Source of the DNA: Gammaproteobacteria bacterium
GTDB lineage: Bacteria > Pseudomonadota > Gammaproteobacteria > Pseudomonadales > Azotimanducaceae
Assembly (NCBI GenBank): GCA_026707905.1
Contig: JAPOVY010000064.1
Location: forward strand, 1 to 38,664
Length of the DNA: 38,664 nucleotides
Direction: 5' to 3'
The notes under the pieces were generated by a model that had not been told where the DNA came from, did not search any database, and worked only from the letters and a program-made list of their open reading frames with translations. The position numbers and the translations under genes were made by a program. This document shows, piece after piece, positions 8,998-16,399 of this stretch. How positions within the stretch are numbered: the stretch's first letter is position 1; every line of letters starts with the position of its first letter.

Positions 8998-9816
8998 ATG
9001 AGGAAACACATTTTCGTTCTTACGTGCGTGGTTCTTGCGCTCTCTAGTTTCGCAGCACAGAAACCCGAACTGATTCCGTTTTGGGATAGAAGCAACGAAC
9101 AGAACAACGCGACAATCGCACATGACGAGTGGCAATCGGTGCTCGACACCTATCTCAAGCAACATGCTTCAGGCGTCAATCGGTTCGACTACGGCGGTCT
9201 GAAGGCGACAGCGGCGGACATATCGAAACTCAATTCGTACCTTGACAAACTTCAGGCAATTGATCCGCGTAAGTATTCACGCGCCGAACAGAAGGCGTAT
9301 TGGATCAATTTCTACAACGCTTTAACTGTCAAAGTCGTCGTCGATGCGTATCCTGTTGATTCAATAAAGGAAATTCACGAGAGCTGGATCCCTCGAAGCG
9401 GACCGTGGAGCGATGTGTACGCGAACGTCGTCGGTAAAGAGCTGACCCTTGATAACATCGAACACGGGATTCTTCGACCCATCTGGAACGACGACCGGAT
9501 TCACTATGCAGTGAACTGCGCGAGTATTGGGTGCCCGAACCTTGCTACAGAAGCGTATACGGCACGAAATATGGAATCGTTATTAAATTCTGGCGCTCGA
9601 GAGTACGTTAACCATCCGCGAGGCGTCGATGTCGTCGACGAGGACTTTATCGTACTGTCGAGTATTTACGATTGGTGGGTGTTCGACTTCGGTGATTCGG
9701 AAGAAGGGGTCATCGCGCACTTATTGAAGTACGCGAATCCCGACTTAGCCGAACAGCTCAAAGACTTCGATGGCGCAATTGACTATGAATACGACTGGGA
9801 CCTAAACCAACCCTAA
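8998..9816 (+). CDS. Exported DUF547 protein
   Basis: A 272-residue protein with a signal peptide (about residues 1-20) and one DUF547 domain spanning most of the chain. Diagnostic blocks are QKAYWINFYNALTVKVVVDA, HYAVNCASIGCPNL and a late VVDEDFIVLSSIYDWW. The conserved Cys, Asn and His residues of the family are kept. DUF547 proteins are periplasmic or secreted and lack an assigned reaction. The gene starts three bases after the GT2 gene, so it belongs to the same operon, which suggests a role tied to surface glycan or lipid-linked sugar handling (inference). An AAGGAG ribosome binding site overlaps the previous stop. It converges on the oxidoreductase gene with only nine bases between stops. 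Confidence 0.9.
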   Translation: MRKHIFVLTCVVLALSSFAAQKPELIPFWDRSNEQNNATIAHDEWQSVLDTYLKQHASGVNRFDYGGLKATAADISKLNSYLDKLQAIDPRKYSRAEQKAYWINFYNALTVKVVVDAYPVDSIKEIHESWIPRSGPWSDVYANVVGKELTLDNIEHGILRPIWNDDRIHYAVNCASIGCPNLATEAYTARNMESLLNSGAREYVNHPRGVDVVDEDFIVLSSIYDWWVFDFGDSEEGVIAHLLKYANPDLAEQLKDFDGAIDYEYDWDLNQP

Positions 9817-9825
9817 GTCGCCACG

Positions 9826-12000
9826 TCATGCCGCTTTTGCAGCACTTTTGTGTTCACGTCTGAAACCACGACGCAAATGGTGAAAGTGCTTAACCCAAGC
9901 GAGTAAATTCTCCGGTGTATGTTCTTTACGCCACGTACTCGCGACGAATTTATTCGCTTCCGCCAGCGTGGGATAGATGTGAATCGTGCCCATGACACTT
10001 TTCAGACCTTTCCCCCATTTCATCGCCGCGATAAATTCGGCGAGAAGATCACCAGCATGGTGACCGACGATTGTTGCGCCGAGAATACGGTCTTTACCAG
10101 GAGGGGTTAACACTTTGACGAACCCGCGTCCTTCTTCATCCGAAAGGGCACGGTCAAGGTCATCGAATTCAAACCGTGTGACTTCAAACTCAACCCCGCG
10201 TTCCAGGCCTTCCTTTTCATTCATACCAACCCGACCAACTTCTGGATCTGTGAATGTCGTCCATGGAATGATCGAATAGTCCGCCTTGAATCGCTTAAAT
10301 GGCCCAAATAGTGGATTCACGGATGCGTACCAAGCTTCGTGAGACGCAGTATGCGTGAATTGATACGGTCCTATCGCGTCGCCACACGCATAGATCGTCG
10401 GTACACTCGTACGCAGGTACTCGTCGACAACAACCTCACCCTTTTCGCCTATCGCGACACCGACGTCCTCAAGACCAAGTCCTTCCGTATTCGGTTTTCT
10501 TCCTACCGCGACCAAGATCTCATCGAACGGAACGCGCAATTCCGATTTATCGGGCTTCACGCAAACGAGCATACGTTCACCACCGTCAGATTCGACCCGA
10601 GACGCTACGTGGTTCGTTAGTACCTGAATACCCTCTGACTCGAACTGTTTGCGGAGCGCTTCGCTTACGTCCTCATCCTCACGTAAGAGCAAGTGCGGCG
10701 CTTGTTCCACGATGGTCACTCGCGAGCCAAACCGACAAAAAGCTTGCGCTAATTCGCTACCGATCGGTCCGCCGCCTAGTACGACGAATCGTGAAGGAAC
10801 CGTTCGCAGCTCCCAAATCGTGTCCGACGTGAAATACACACCGTCGGCTAATCCCGGAATCGATGGTATCAACGGTGCACCGCCGGTGGCAATCACAATG
10901 TTCTTCGTGGTGATCTCGTGTCCGTTGACATCGACACTGTATGGCGAGGTGATGGTCGCATCGCCCGTGACACAGTTCACGCCGAGCCCTGAATAGCGTT
11001 CTACAGAGTCGTTGGGTTCGATCTTCTTAATGACGCGCTGAACGCGTTCCATCACATCAGCGAACTCGAATGTCACGTTCGCACGCTCGAAGCCAAATTC
11101 CTTGGCACGTGCTGCATACGACAGCATCTTGGCGGAACGCAATAGCGTCTTGCTAGGTACACACCCCGTGTTGAGACAATCGCCACCCATCCGGTGACGC
11201 TCAATCAATGTGACCTTCGCTTTCACGGTAGCCGCAATCAAAGCTGCGACCAACCCACCTGAACCCGCACCGATGACGATCAGATTGTTTTCGAAATGTT
11301 TCGGTTTTTTGAACTTTCTCATGACTTTGTGAGATTTAATGAAATCAAGAAGTTTTTTGGCTAGCAGAGGTGCCAAACCAAGGAGTACGAACGAGATCCA
11401 TAGTCCCGGCGAGAGAACGTCCCCTAGGGACTCGATCTGACCAAGCTCAGAACCCGCGTTCACGTAGACGATGGTTCCAAAGAGCATCCCAAGCTGACTC
11501 ACCCAGTAAAAACGCCAAGTAGCGATAGGCGTCAAAGCCATCACCAAGTTGACGACGAAGAAAGGAACAGCTGGAACTAAGCGCAACGCGAAGAGGTAAA
11601 ACGCACCTTCTTTTTCTACCCCTCGGTCGATTGCGCTTAGATATCGCGCGAACCTCTTGTGTACTGCATCACGGAACAGAAAACGCGTGATCGAGAACGC
11701 CATCGTCGCACCGATTGAGCTCGCGAACGAAACCAAGATCACGCCTTGAACTAGGCCGAACAAGGCACCGGCGACGAGCGTGAGAATAGCGGCACCAGGT
11801 AACGATGTGCCTGTGACCAAGACATAGATCAGGAAAAACACGAAAACAACGAGCCACGGGTTTTCGTCTTGAAACGCAGCGATCGCGTCACGTTGCGTTT
11901 CGAAAAAGTCGACCGTGAAAAACTCCGTCAGATCAAAAACGAAAAACGCCGAGATAACCAACGCGACCACGATGAAAAGAATGATTCGACTCGGTTTCAT
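9826..12000 (-). CDS. VTT (TVP38/DedA-like) membrane domain fused to FAD pyridine nucleotide-disulfide oxidoreductase
   Basis: A 724-residue fusion. Residues 1-225 form a VTT/SNARE-associated membrane domain with about five or six helices and the family motif GTSLPGAAILTLVAGALFG. Residues 235-724 are a class I flavoprotein disulfide reductase: GAGSGG dinucleotide motif (244-249), redox-active pair GGDCLNTGC (Cys275, Cys280) followed by VPSK, second GGGPIGSE nucleotide motif, FAD-binding YACGDAIGPYQ, and a C-terminal dimerisation domain with IHIYPTLAEAN. It resembles mercuric reductase and lipoamide dehydrogenase, but the mercury-specific C-terminal cysteine pair is absent. Its substrate is unknown; the fusion places a cytoplasmic thiol redox centre on the inner membrane. 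It is a single gene on this strand and its upstream neighbour ends in a terminator. Confidence 0.93.
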   Translation of the reverse strand: MKPSRIILFIVVALVISAFFVFDLTEFFTVDFFETQRDAIAAFQDENPWLVVFVFFLIYVLVTGTSLPGAAILTLVAGALFGLVQGVILVSFASSIGATMAFSITRFLFRDAVHKRFARYLSAIDRGVEKEGAFYLFALRLVPAVPFFVVNLVMALTPIATWRFYWVSQLGMLFGTIVYVNAGSELGQIESLGDVLSPGLWISFVLLGLAPLLAKKLLDFIKSHKVMRKFKKPKHFENNLIVIGAGSGGLVAALIAATVKAKVTLIERHRMGGDCLNTGCVPSKTLLRSAKMLSYAARAKEFGFERANVTFEFADVMERVQRVIKKIEPNDSVERYSGLGVNCVTGDATITSPYSVDVNGHEITTKNIVIATGGAPLIPSIPGLADGVYFTSDTIWELRTVPSRFVVLGGGPIGSELAQAFCRFGSRVTIVEQAPHLLLREDEDVSEALRKQFESEGIQVLTNHVASRVESDGGERMLVCVKPDKSELRVPFDEILVAVGRKPNTEGLGLEDVGVAIGEKGEVVVDEYLRTSVPTIYACGDAIGPYQFTHTASHEAWYASVNPLFGPFKRFKADYSIIPWTTFTDPEVGRVGMNEKEGLERGVEFEVTRFEFDDLDRALSDEEGRGFVKVLTPPGKDRILGATIVGHHAGDLLAEFIAAMKWGKGLKSVMGTIHIYPTLAEANKFVASTWRKEHTPENLLAWVKHFHHLRRGFRREHKSAAKAA

Positions 12001-12037
12001 GTCAGCGCTTTACACGGTCCGCAGCAGCACTCGTCAT

Positions 12038-12073
12038 AAAAAACGCCCGGTAACCGCGTTGGCTACCGAGCGC
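12038..12073 (-). terminator. Rho-independent terminator of the envelope operon
   Basis: On the minus strand, 21 bases after the barrel gene, a GC-rich hairpin pairs 12044-12052 with 12064-12072 (one C/A mismatch, several GC pairs) and is followed by six Ts (plus-strand As at 12038-12043). This is a standard intrinsic terminator separating the operon from the oxidoreductase gene. Confidence 0.85.
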
Positions 12074-12093
12074 TAAGAAGTTTATGTTTTGGA

Positions 12094-13011
12094 TTAATGA
12101 CCGAAGTTGTACGTCAGCGTCCCACCAAATGCATCAAATTCCGCAGTGTTGCGTCCATCAAGTACTTTGAACCAATGCAAACCGATGTCTATACTGTCTA
12201 GAACCACCGTACCCCCCAGAGAAACTCGGTTTATGTCTTCGGCGACAAATGGGAACTGATCCCAGTGCATGCCGTGTGCGCCGGGTCCAGGTGGAGGACC
12301 GATATCGATATCGCCTGACGATGCTTGGATGTGGTACTGAGCACTCAACACAAGACGCTCGCCTGTGATCAGGTGTGCGTCCAAGTTCATAAATGTCTCT
12401 CGCGGTACATTGCCTGAGCGATTACGTAGCCCAAGTTCTGCAGATATCGCGATCCGATTGTTGAAGATCTTGCCAACGATTCCAGAGAGCTCGATTCCAC
12501 TCGCGCCGTCACCGATTGCAGTGGGTCCAGCACCCACCCGATTCGGATCACCCATTACCTCAGCAGGTCCAAAACCACCCACATCGTAATTTCCAGCGAG
12601 GATAGCACCAAATCGCACGGCTGCGCTGACCCCGCCTGTCACGACCTCATCAAGGAATCGCCAGGTAACACCGAGTTCTGCGTCGGTTAGTCCATCCGTA
12701 GAAAGCGGAATAGGTCCACCGTTCTTCGGGGAAACTTCAGATCTACCGATACTGAGATCCATCGAAACGGCGTCGGAAAATCCATACGATCCGTTCACAG
12801 TGATCGTGCTCTGGTCCAAGCCTCGGAACGGGATTGGGTTTGGTCCGTTTTTCCCAACCCACATTTTGTCGGCAGACTGGGACACGTACGACACCGTCAT
12901 GGTGCCGGTTCCAGGTGTGGGGAGCCAAACGGAACCATCAGCTAATACGGAAGGCATGCTTACAAAACAAAAAGCAGCTACGAATGCAATGGCAGTTCTA
13001 GCTTTATTCAT
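12094..13011 (-). CDS. Outer-membrane beta-barrel protein, transporter-like
   Basis: A 305-residue protein with a signal peptide ending near residue 24 (SVLADG). The remainder alternates hydrophobic and polar residues in many short strands, and the chain ends in FGGTLTYNFGH, close to the aromatic C-terminus of outer-membrane barrels. It resembles the broad PF13557 'MetA-pathway phenol degradation' type of small barrels, but I cannot name a substrate. An excellent AGGAGG ribosome binding site precedes the ATG. It follows a small secreted CxxC protein by 24 bases and is closed by a terminator, so the two form an operon and their products may act together at the outer membrane. Confidence 0.75.
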   Translation of the reverse strand: MNKARTAIAFVAAFCFVSMPSVLADGSVWLPTPGTGTMTVSYVSQSADKMWVGKNGPNPIPFRGLDQSTITVNGSYGFSDAVSMDLSIGRSEVSPKNGGPIPLSTDGLTDAELGVTWRFLDEVVTGGVSAAVRFGAILAGNYDVGGFGPAEVMGDPNRVGAGPTAIGDGASGIELSGIVGKIFNNRIAISAELGLRNRSGNVPRETFMNLDAHLITGERLVLSAQYHIQASSGDIDIGPPPGPGAHGMHWDQFPFVAEDINRVSLGGTVVLDSIDIGLHWFKVLDGRNTAEFDAFGGTLTYNFGH

Positions 13012-13035
13012 ATCTCTGTTTCCTCCTGCCGTCCG

Positions 13036-13377
13036 CTACAGCTTAAAACGTCGTTTTAAGTAGTAATGGACCATCTCCTGCTCGTCTCGGCCAAGCACTT
13101 TGATATGTTCGTCATCGGGAGTACCCGGTTTGACGGCCTCATCTCTCGCTTCCAAGCTGTTCTTCAAACTAATCGCACGCTCGCGATTTAGTTCACCTTG
13201 CGCAATCGGGCACGACGCGCATACGAGTTTCTGAAAAGTAAGTGCTTTACCTTGAGTGTATGCGTCTCGCGGACTAATGGCTCCACCTGGTCGAATAGAT
13301 CCTGATGCAAATACGGATGATTGGACCAATGCCGCGACAAGACCAACGGCGATCCATAGTGCGATTGTTCGTCTCAT
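13036..13377 (-). CDS. Small exported protein with a CxxC motif, possibly a degenerate cytochrome c
   Basis: I place the start at the ATG at 13377, with a GGGAG ribosome binding site, giving 113 residues. A longer frame begins upstream but would bury the signal peptide, which here is residues 1-25 (MRRTIALWIAV to VFASG). The mature part contains LVCASCPIAQGE, in the position a CxxCH haem site would take in a class I cytochrome c, and ends in a helix EQEMVHYYLKRRFKL like the C-terminal helix of such cytochromes. The haem-ligand His is a Pro, so covalent haem by the standard motif is unlikely. It is the first gene of an operon with the outer-membrane barrel. Function unknown; the cytochrome resemblance is inference. 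Confidence 0.7.
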   Translation of the reverse strand: MRRTIALWIAVGLVAALVQSSVFASGSIRPGGAISPRDAYTQGKALTFQKLVCASCPIAQGELNRERAISLKNSLEARDEAVKPGTPDDEHIKVLGRDEQEMVHYYLKRRFKL

Positions 13378-13613
13378 CTCGTTCTCCCTTATAGTCCTAC
13401 GATCGCCATTGCGGGTGTTGGCCATGCACTATTCCCTAGTCTAGCTAAGACGAAGATTAGCGTAGCAGATTATCTATTTGTGTACATCACACGGTGCAAA
13501 CGTGATTTTTGCACGATATTTTGTCCAATCAATATAAAAAAACTAGCACTTTGTACGGACTAGCCCCGAACAACGTAAATTCGACCTTTTTTGGTTAGTA
13601 GACGAAACGATAT

Positions 13614-13637
13614 TTGGCAGAACAATTGTTCTGCCAA
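13614..13637 (-). terminator. Perfect palindrome just after lpxC
   Basis: A 24-base perfect inverted repeat begins four bases after the lpxC stop codon: arms TTGGCAGAAC and GTTCTGCCAA around AATT. Position and strength suggest the lpxC transcript end, though the following bases on the minus strand are only weakly T-rich. A protein-binding palindrome is an alternative. Confidence 0.5.
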
Positions 13638-13641
13638 TTAA

Positions 13642-14532
13642 CTAAACTGCCGCGATCCTGAAATCGTCGTTGACGATCTCGAAATGGTGAGGATGATCGA
13701 GAAGTGTTTTCGTAAGCAACGAATTTAGATGGTGACCCGAACGATATCCAACGAATTCACCCAGTACCGGCATACCTAGTAAGTAAAGATCACCGATCGC
13801 ATCCAACATCTTGTGACGAACGAATTCGTCCTCAAAGCGCAACCCTTCCTCGTTCATGATGCCCTGATCATCGAGTCCAACGGAATTCGAGAGATCAGAA
13901 CCCAAACACTTGCCAATTCGATTCGCCATGGCAAGATCTTTGAACTCGCCAAACGTTCGCGCAGTTGCCAGCTCCGTCTCGAAATCGACACCTTTCAGAT
14001 CATCCAGTTCAAGATAGCGTGGGAAGGGGTCGAAGACAGGGCTGTCGTGCTCAAACGTATAGGCGATTTTGAAACCGTCGTATGGTCGCAGGATCGTGTA
14101 GGCGTCTTCGGAGGTAACTTTGGTGGCTTGAGTGATGCGTAACCACTTCCTCGGTACATGACTCGAAACAGTCCCAACTTGCTTGATGGCTTCAACATAA
14201 GCCGATGCGCTTCCGTCTTGAACTGGTACTTCACCACCGTTTAACGAAATCAACGCATTGTCGATCTTCGTGACCCACAACGCAAACATCAAATGCTCAA
14301 CGGTTGATACGTCGACTTCACTATGATTGCCGCTCAGCGATGTCGACAGTTGCGTGTCGATGACGTTGTAGGTGTGAGCCTTGACCGAGCGATTGGTGTC
14401 GGTACGAAGGAAGCGAATACCGGTGTTCGGACCTGCAGGTCGAATCACCATCGCACAGGACTTGCCTGAATGAACGCCTTTGCCGACGATATAGATGTCG
14501 TCTGCAACTGTTTGTTGATTGACCCGGTCCAT
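13642..14532 (-). CDS. lpxC: UDP-3-O-acyl-N-acetylglucosamine deacetylase
   Basis: LpxC, the zinc-dependent deacetylase that commits UDP-GlcNAc derivatives to lipid A synthesis. From the ATG at 14532 it is 296 residues, close to the usual 300, and the alignment starts properly (VGKGVHSGKS corresponds to the common TGVGLHSG). The zinc and catalytic residues are visible: His in STVEHLMFAL, HKMLDAIGDLYLLG with His and Asp, and the late RSGHHLNSLL His. The open frame continues 59 codons upstream, but that part does not resemble LpxC and crosses into dusA. No clear ribosome binding site precedes the chosen ATG; an ATG at 14604 is an alternative. Unusually, it is not next to ftsZ/secA but stands alone, divergent from dusA. 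Confidence 0.95.
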   Translation of the reverse strand: MDRVNQQTVADDIYIVGKGVHSGKSCAMVIRPAGPNTGIRFLRTDTNRSVKAHTYNVIDTQLSTSLSGNHSEVDVSTVEHLMFALWVTKIDNALISLNGGEVPVQDGSASAYVEAIKQVGTVSSHVPRKWLRITQATKVTSEDAYTILRPYDGFKIAYTFEHDSPVFDPFPRYLELDDLKGVDFETELATARTFGEFKDLAMANRIGKCLGSDLSNSVGLDDQGIMNEEGLRFEDEFVRHKMLDAIGDLYLLGMPVLGEFVGYRSGHHLNSLLTKTLLDHPHHFEIVNDDFRIAAV

Positions 14533-14616
14533 GGGCAAACTGACAATCCGTTGAGGTACTTCGACCGGCGGAATTTTACCGAAAAGAGGTAAAAAAACAG
14601 ACATTTCGCAGAAAAA

Positions 14617-15672
14617 ATGAATTTTTCTCCATATTTGACACATTATGAAGCTAATGCGCACCTCAATCCGCTGAGTATCGCGCCGATGGTGGACCATACT
14701 GATCGTCACTGTCGACGCTTGCTACGGCTAGTAGCACCTGAAGCGACGCTCTACACCGAAATGATCGTCGCGCAATCCATCGTGTACGGCGATTCACGTC
14801 AAATACTCACTTTTTCTCCAGAAGAACACCCCGTGATCGCTCAAATCGCCGGTGCAGATCCTGCAATCGTCGGCGATGCGACACAAATCGTCGCGGAGTA
14901 TGGATATGACGCAGTAAATCTGAACGTCGGTTGCCCTTCAAAACGGGTCAAAAATGGGGGTTTTGGCGCGTGTCTCATGGAACGCCCGCTCGAGGTCTTC
15001 GCGATCGTCCGTGCCATGAAGCGAGCGACCGAACTTCCGGTCACCGTGAAATGTCGACTCGGCACTGACCGCATCAATGGTTTTGACCAGCTACGCGACT
15101 TCGCCGAAGGTTTGTGCGATAGCGGGGTCGACGGGATCATCGTGCATGCGCGGATTGCAGACTTGAGTGGCGCTTCCACGCGTTACAACCTTAACATCCC
15201 ACCCCTTGATTGGGACATGGTCGATGTTCTACAACGCGACATCCCTGAAGTAAGCTTCACGCTTAATGGCGGATTGAACAACGTCTCGAGTGTTCAGAAT
15301 GTTCGGTCGTGGATCGATCGGGTGATGGTAGGACGAATCGCAATCAGAAGACCAGACGTGCTCGCGTCGATGCATGCTTCGATTTACGACGACACAAACG
15401 AGTACTCACCGTGGGTCGTCGCGCGGCGCTACCGTAAGTACGTCACTGAGCAACTCGCTTTAGGTGCGCCATTGCGCGTAATGACGCGACATATGCTGAG
15501 CTTATTTCACGGCGAAAAAGGCGCGAAACGATTCCGACAACATCTTTCGACACATGCGAATCGTCAAGAAGCAGCGATTGAGACCTTCGACGATGCACTA
15601 GCGTGTCTCGCGGACGACGTTCTTACCAGGTCGCCGGAGCTTCGTCCGTCGGAAGCACTCTCAGCCGCGTAG
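14617..15672 (+). CDS. dusA: tRNA-dihydrouridine(20/20a) synthase
   Basis: A 351-residue FMN-dependent TIM-barrel enzyme that reduces uridines in the tRNA D-loop. Signatures: LSIAPMVDHTDRHCR, LYTEMIVAQSI, NLNVGCPSKRVKNGGFGACL with the catalytic Cys106 in GCPS, VKCRLGTD, IIVHAR and FTLNGGL, then MVGRIAIRRP. The IPPLDWDMV segment, PEVSFTLNGG and the length place it with DusA rather than DusB or DusC. The substitution of the typical AWLQGLSP-type segment after VHAR by IADLSGASTRY is slightly divergent. It is divergent from lpxC (84 bases between the chosen starts) and is followed after 31 bases by the TerB-like gene on the same strand. Confidence 0.93.
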   Translation: MNFSPYLTHYEANAHLNPLSIAPMVDHTDRHCRRLLRLVAPEATLYTEMIVAQSIVYGDSRQILTFSPEEHPVIAQIAGADPAIVGDATQIVAEYGYDAVNLNVGCPSKRVKNGGFGACLMERPLEVFAIVRAMKRATELPVTVKCRLGTDRINGFDQLRDFAEGLCDSGVDGIIVHARIADLSGASTRYNLNIPPLDWDMVDVLQRDIPEVSFTLNGGLNNVSSVQNVRSWIDRVMVGRIAIRRPDVLASMHASIYDDTNEYSPWVVARRYRKYVTEQLALGAPLRVMTRHMLSLFHGEKGAKRFRQHLSTHANRQEAAIETFDDALACLADDVLTRSPELRPSEALSAA

Positions 15673-15703
15673 TTCGAATAGAAAGTAGATTCGACGATAC
15701 CAG

Positions 15704-16264
15704 ATGTTAGATCGATTCAAAACCGCGTTCGCTAGAAGGGTCAAAGACGATTCGATCGAATCTGATACCGACGACCAACAAGTCGCGCTTGCCGCTGCGA
15801 TGTTGTTGCTTGAAGTAGCATGGGCAGACCACGAGATTGAAGAGCGTGAACTCGCATTGATTCGCAATTCACTGAATTCGCTGTACGACATTTCCGATTC
15901 CCAAGTCGAATCAGTGATCGACGAAGCGAAACTCGAGCATCAAGAAATCTCCAGCATATTTCCCTTCACACGAGCGTTGAACGAGCAACTCAACACCGAC
16001 GAACGAAGAAGATTGCTCGAGAGTCTATGGCGGCTCAATACATTTGACGGGAGCGCATTTCACTATGAGGAAAGTGTTATTCGCAAAATCGCGGAATTGC
16101 TCTATCTAACACACACAGACTTTATCACCGCTAAGCTGACCGCGAGAGACGCTGAGCAAACTCCAGCTTCTATACCATCATCGACACGTCCACCAAAACC
16201 TCCACCCGTCGCAAATTTTGATACCGTCATGCGAGATTTAGATAAAAGTCGGGAAGATCAGTGA
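15704..16264 (+). CDS. TerB-family protein
   Basis: A 186-residue all-helical protein with a TerB (tellurite-resistance / DjlA N-terminal-like) domain over about residues 25-145. Typical blocks are AAAMLLLEVAWADHEIEERE, the acidic metal-site-like DHEIEERE, and a second half LWRLNTFDGSAFHYEESVIRKIAELL that repeats the same pattern. A proline-rich tail (SIPSSTRPPKPPPV) follows. TerB-domain proteins are proposed to sense metals or stress at the membrane, but this stand-alone type has no assigned role. It follows dusA by 31 bases and may be co-transcribed. It has no signal peptide and is predicted to be cytoplasmic. Confidence 0.85.
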   Translation: MLDRFKTAFARRVKDDSIESDTDDQQVALAAAMLLLEVAWADHEIEERELALIRNSLNSLYDISDSQVESVIDEAKLEHQEISSIFPFTRALNEQLNTDERRRLLESLWRLNTFDGSAFHYEESVIRKIAELLYLTHTDFITAKLTARDAEQTPASIPSSTRPPKPPPVANFDTVMRDLDKSREDQ

Positions 16265-16399
16265 GTTAGCTCGATCATCTAGGTTGTCTAGCGTATCTGC
16301 TACGGAGAAACTGAACGAATCGATTCGAAAATCTCGAACTGAAGCTGTAATTTGAGTCAGTAACCACTGATATCTTGAACTACATAGGAAACTATCCAC

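Noticed and set aside
13488..13514. Possible CRP/FNR-like symmetric site and a GTGCAAA/TTTGCAC inverted repeat upstream of the CxxC protein gene
   Set aside because: The half-site spacing does not fit the CRP or FNR consensus, so no regulator can be named.
14533..14709. N-terminal extension of lpxC by 59 codons
   Set aside because: The extension has no LpxC similarity and crosses into the divergent dusA gene; the internal ATG gives the normal LpxC length.
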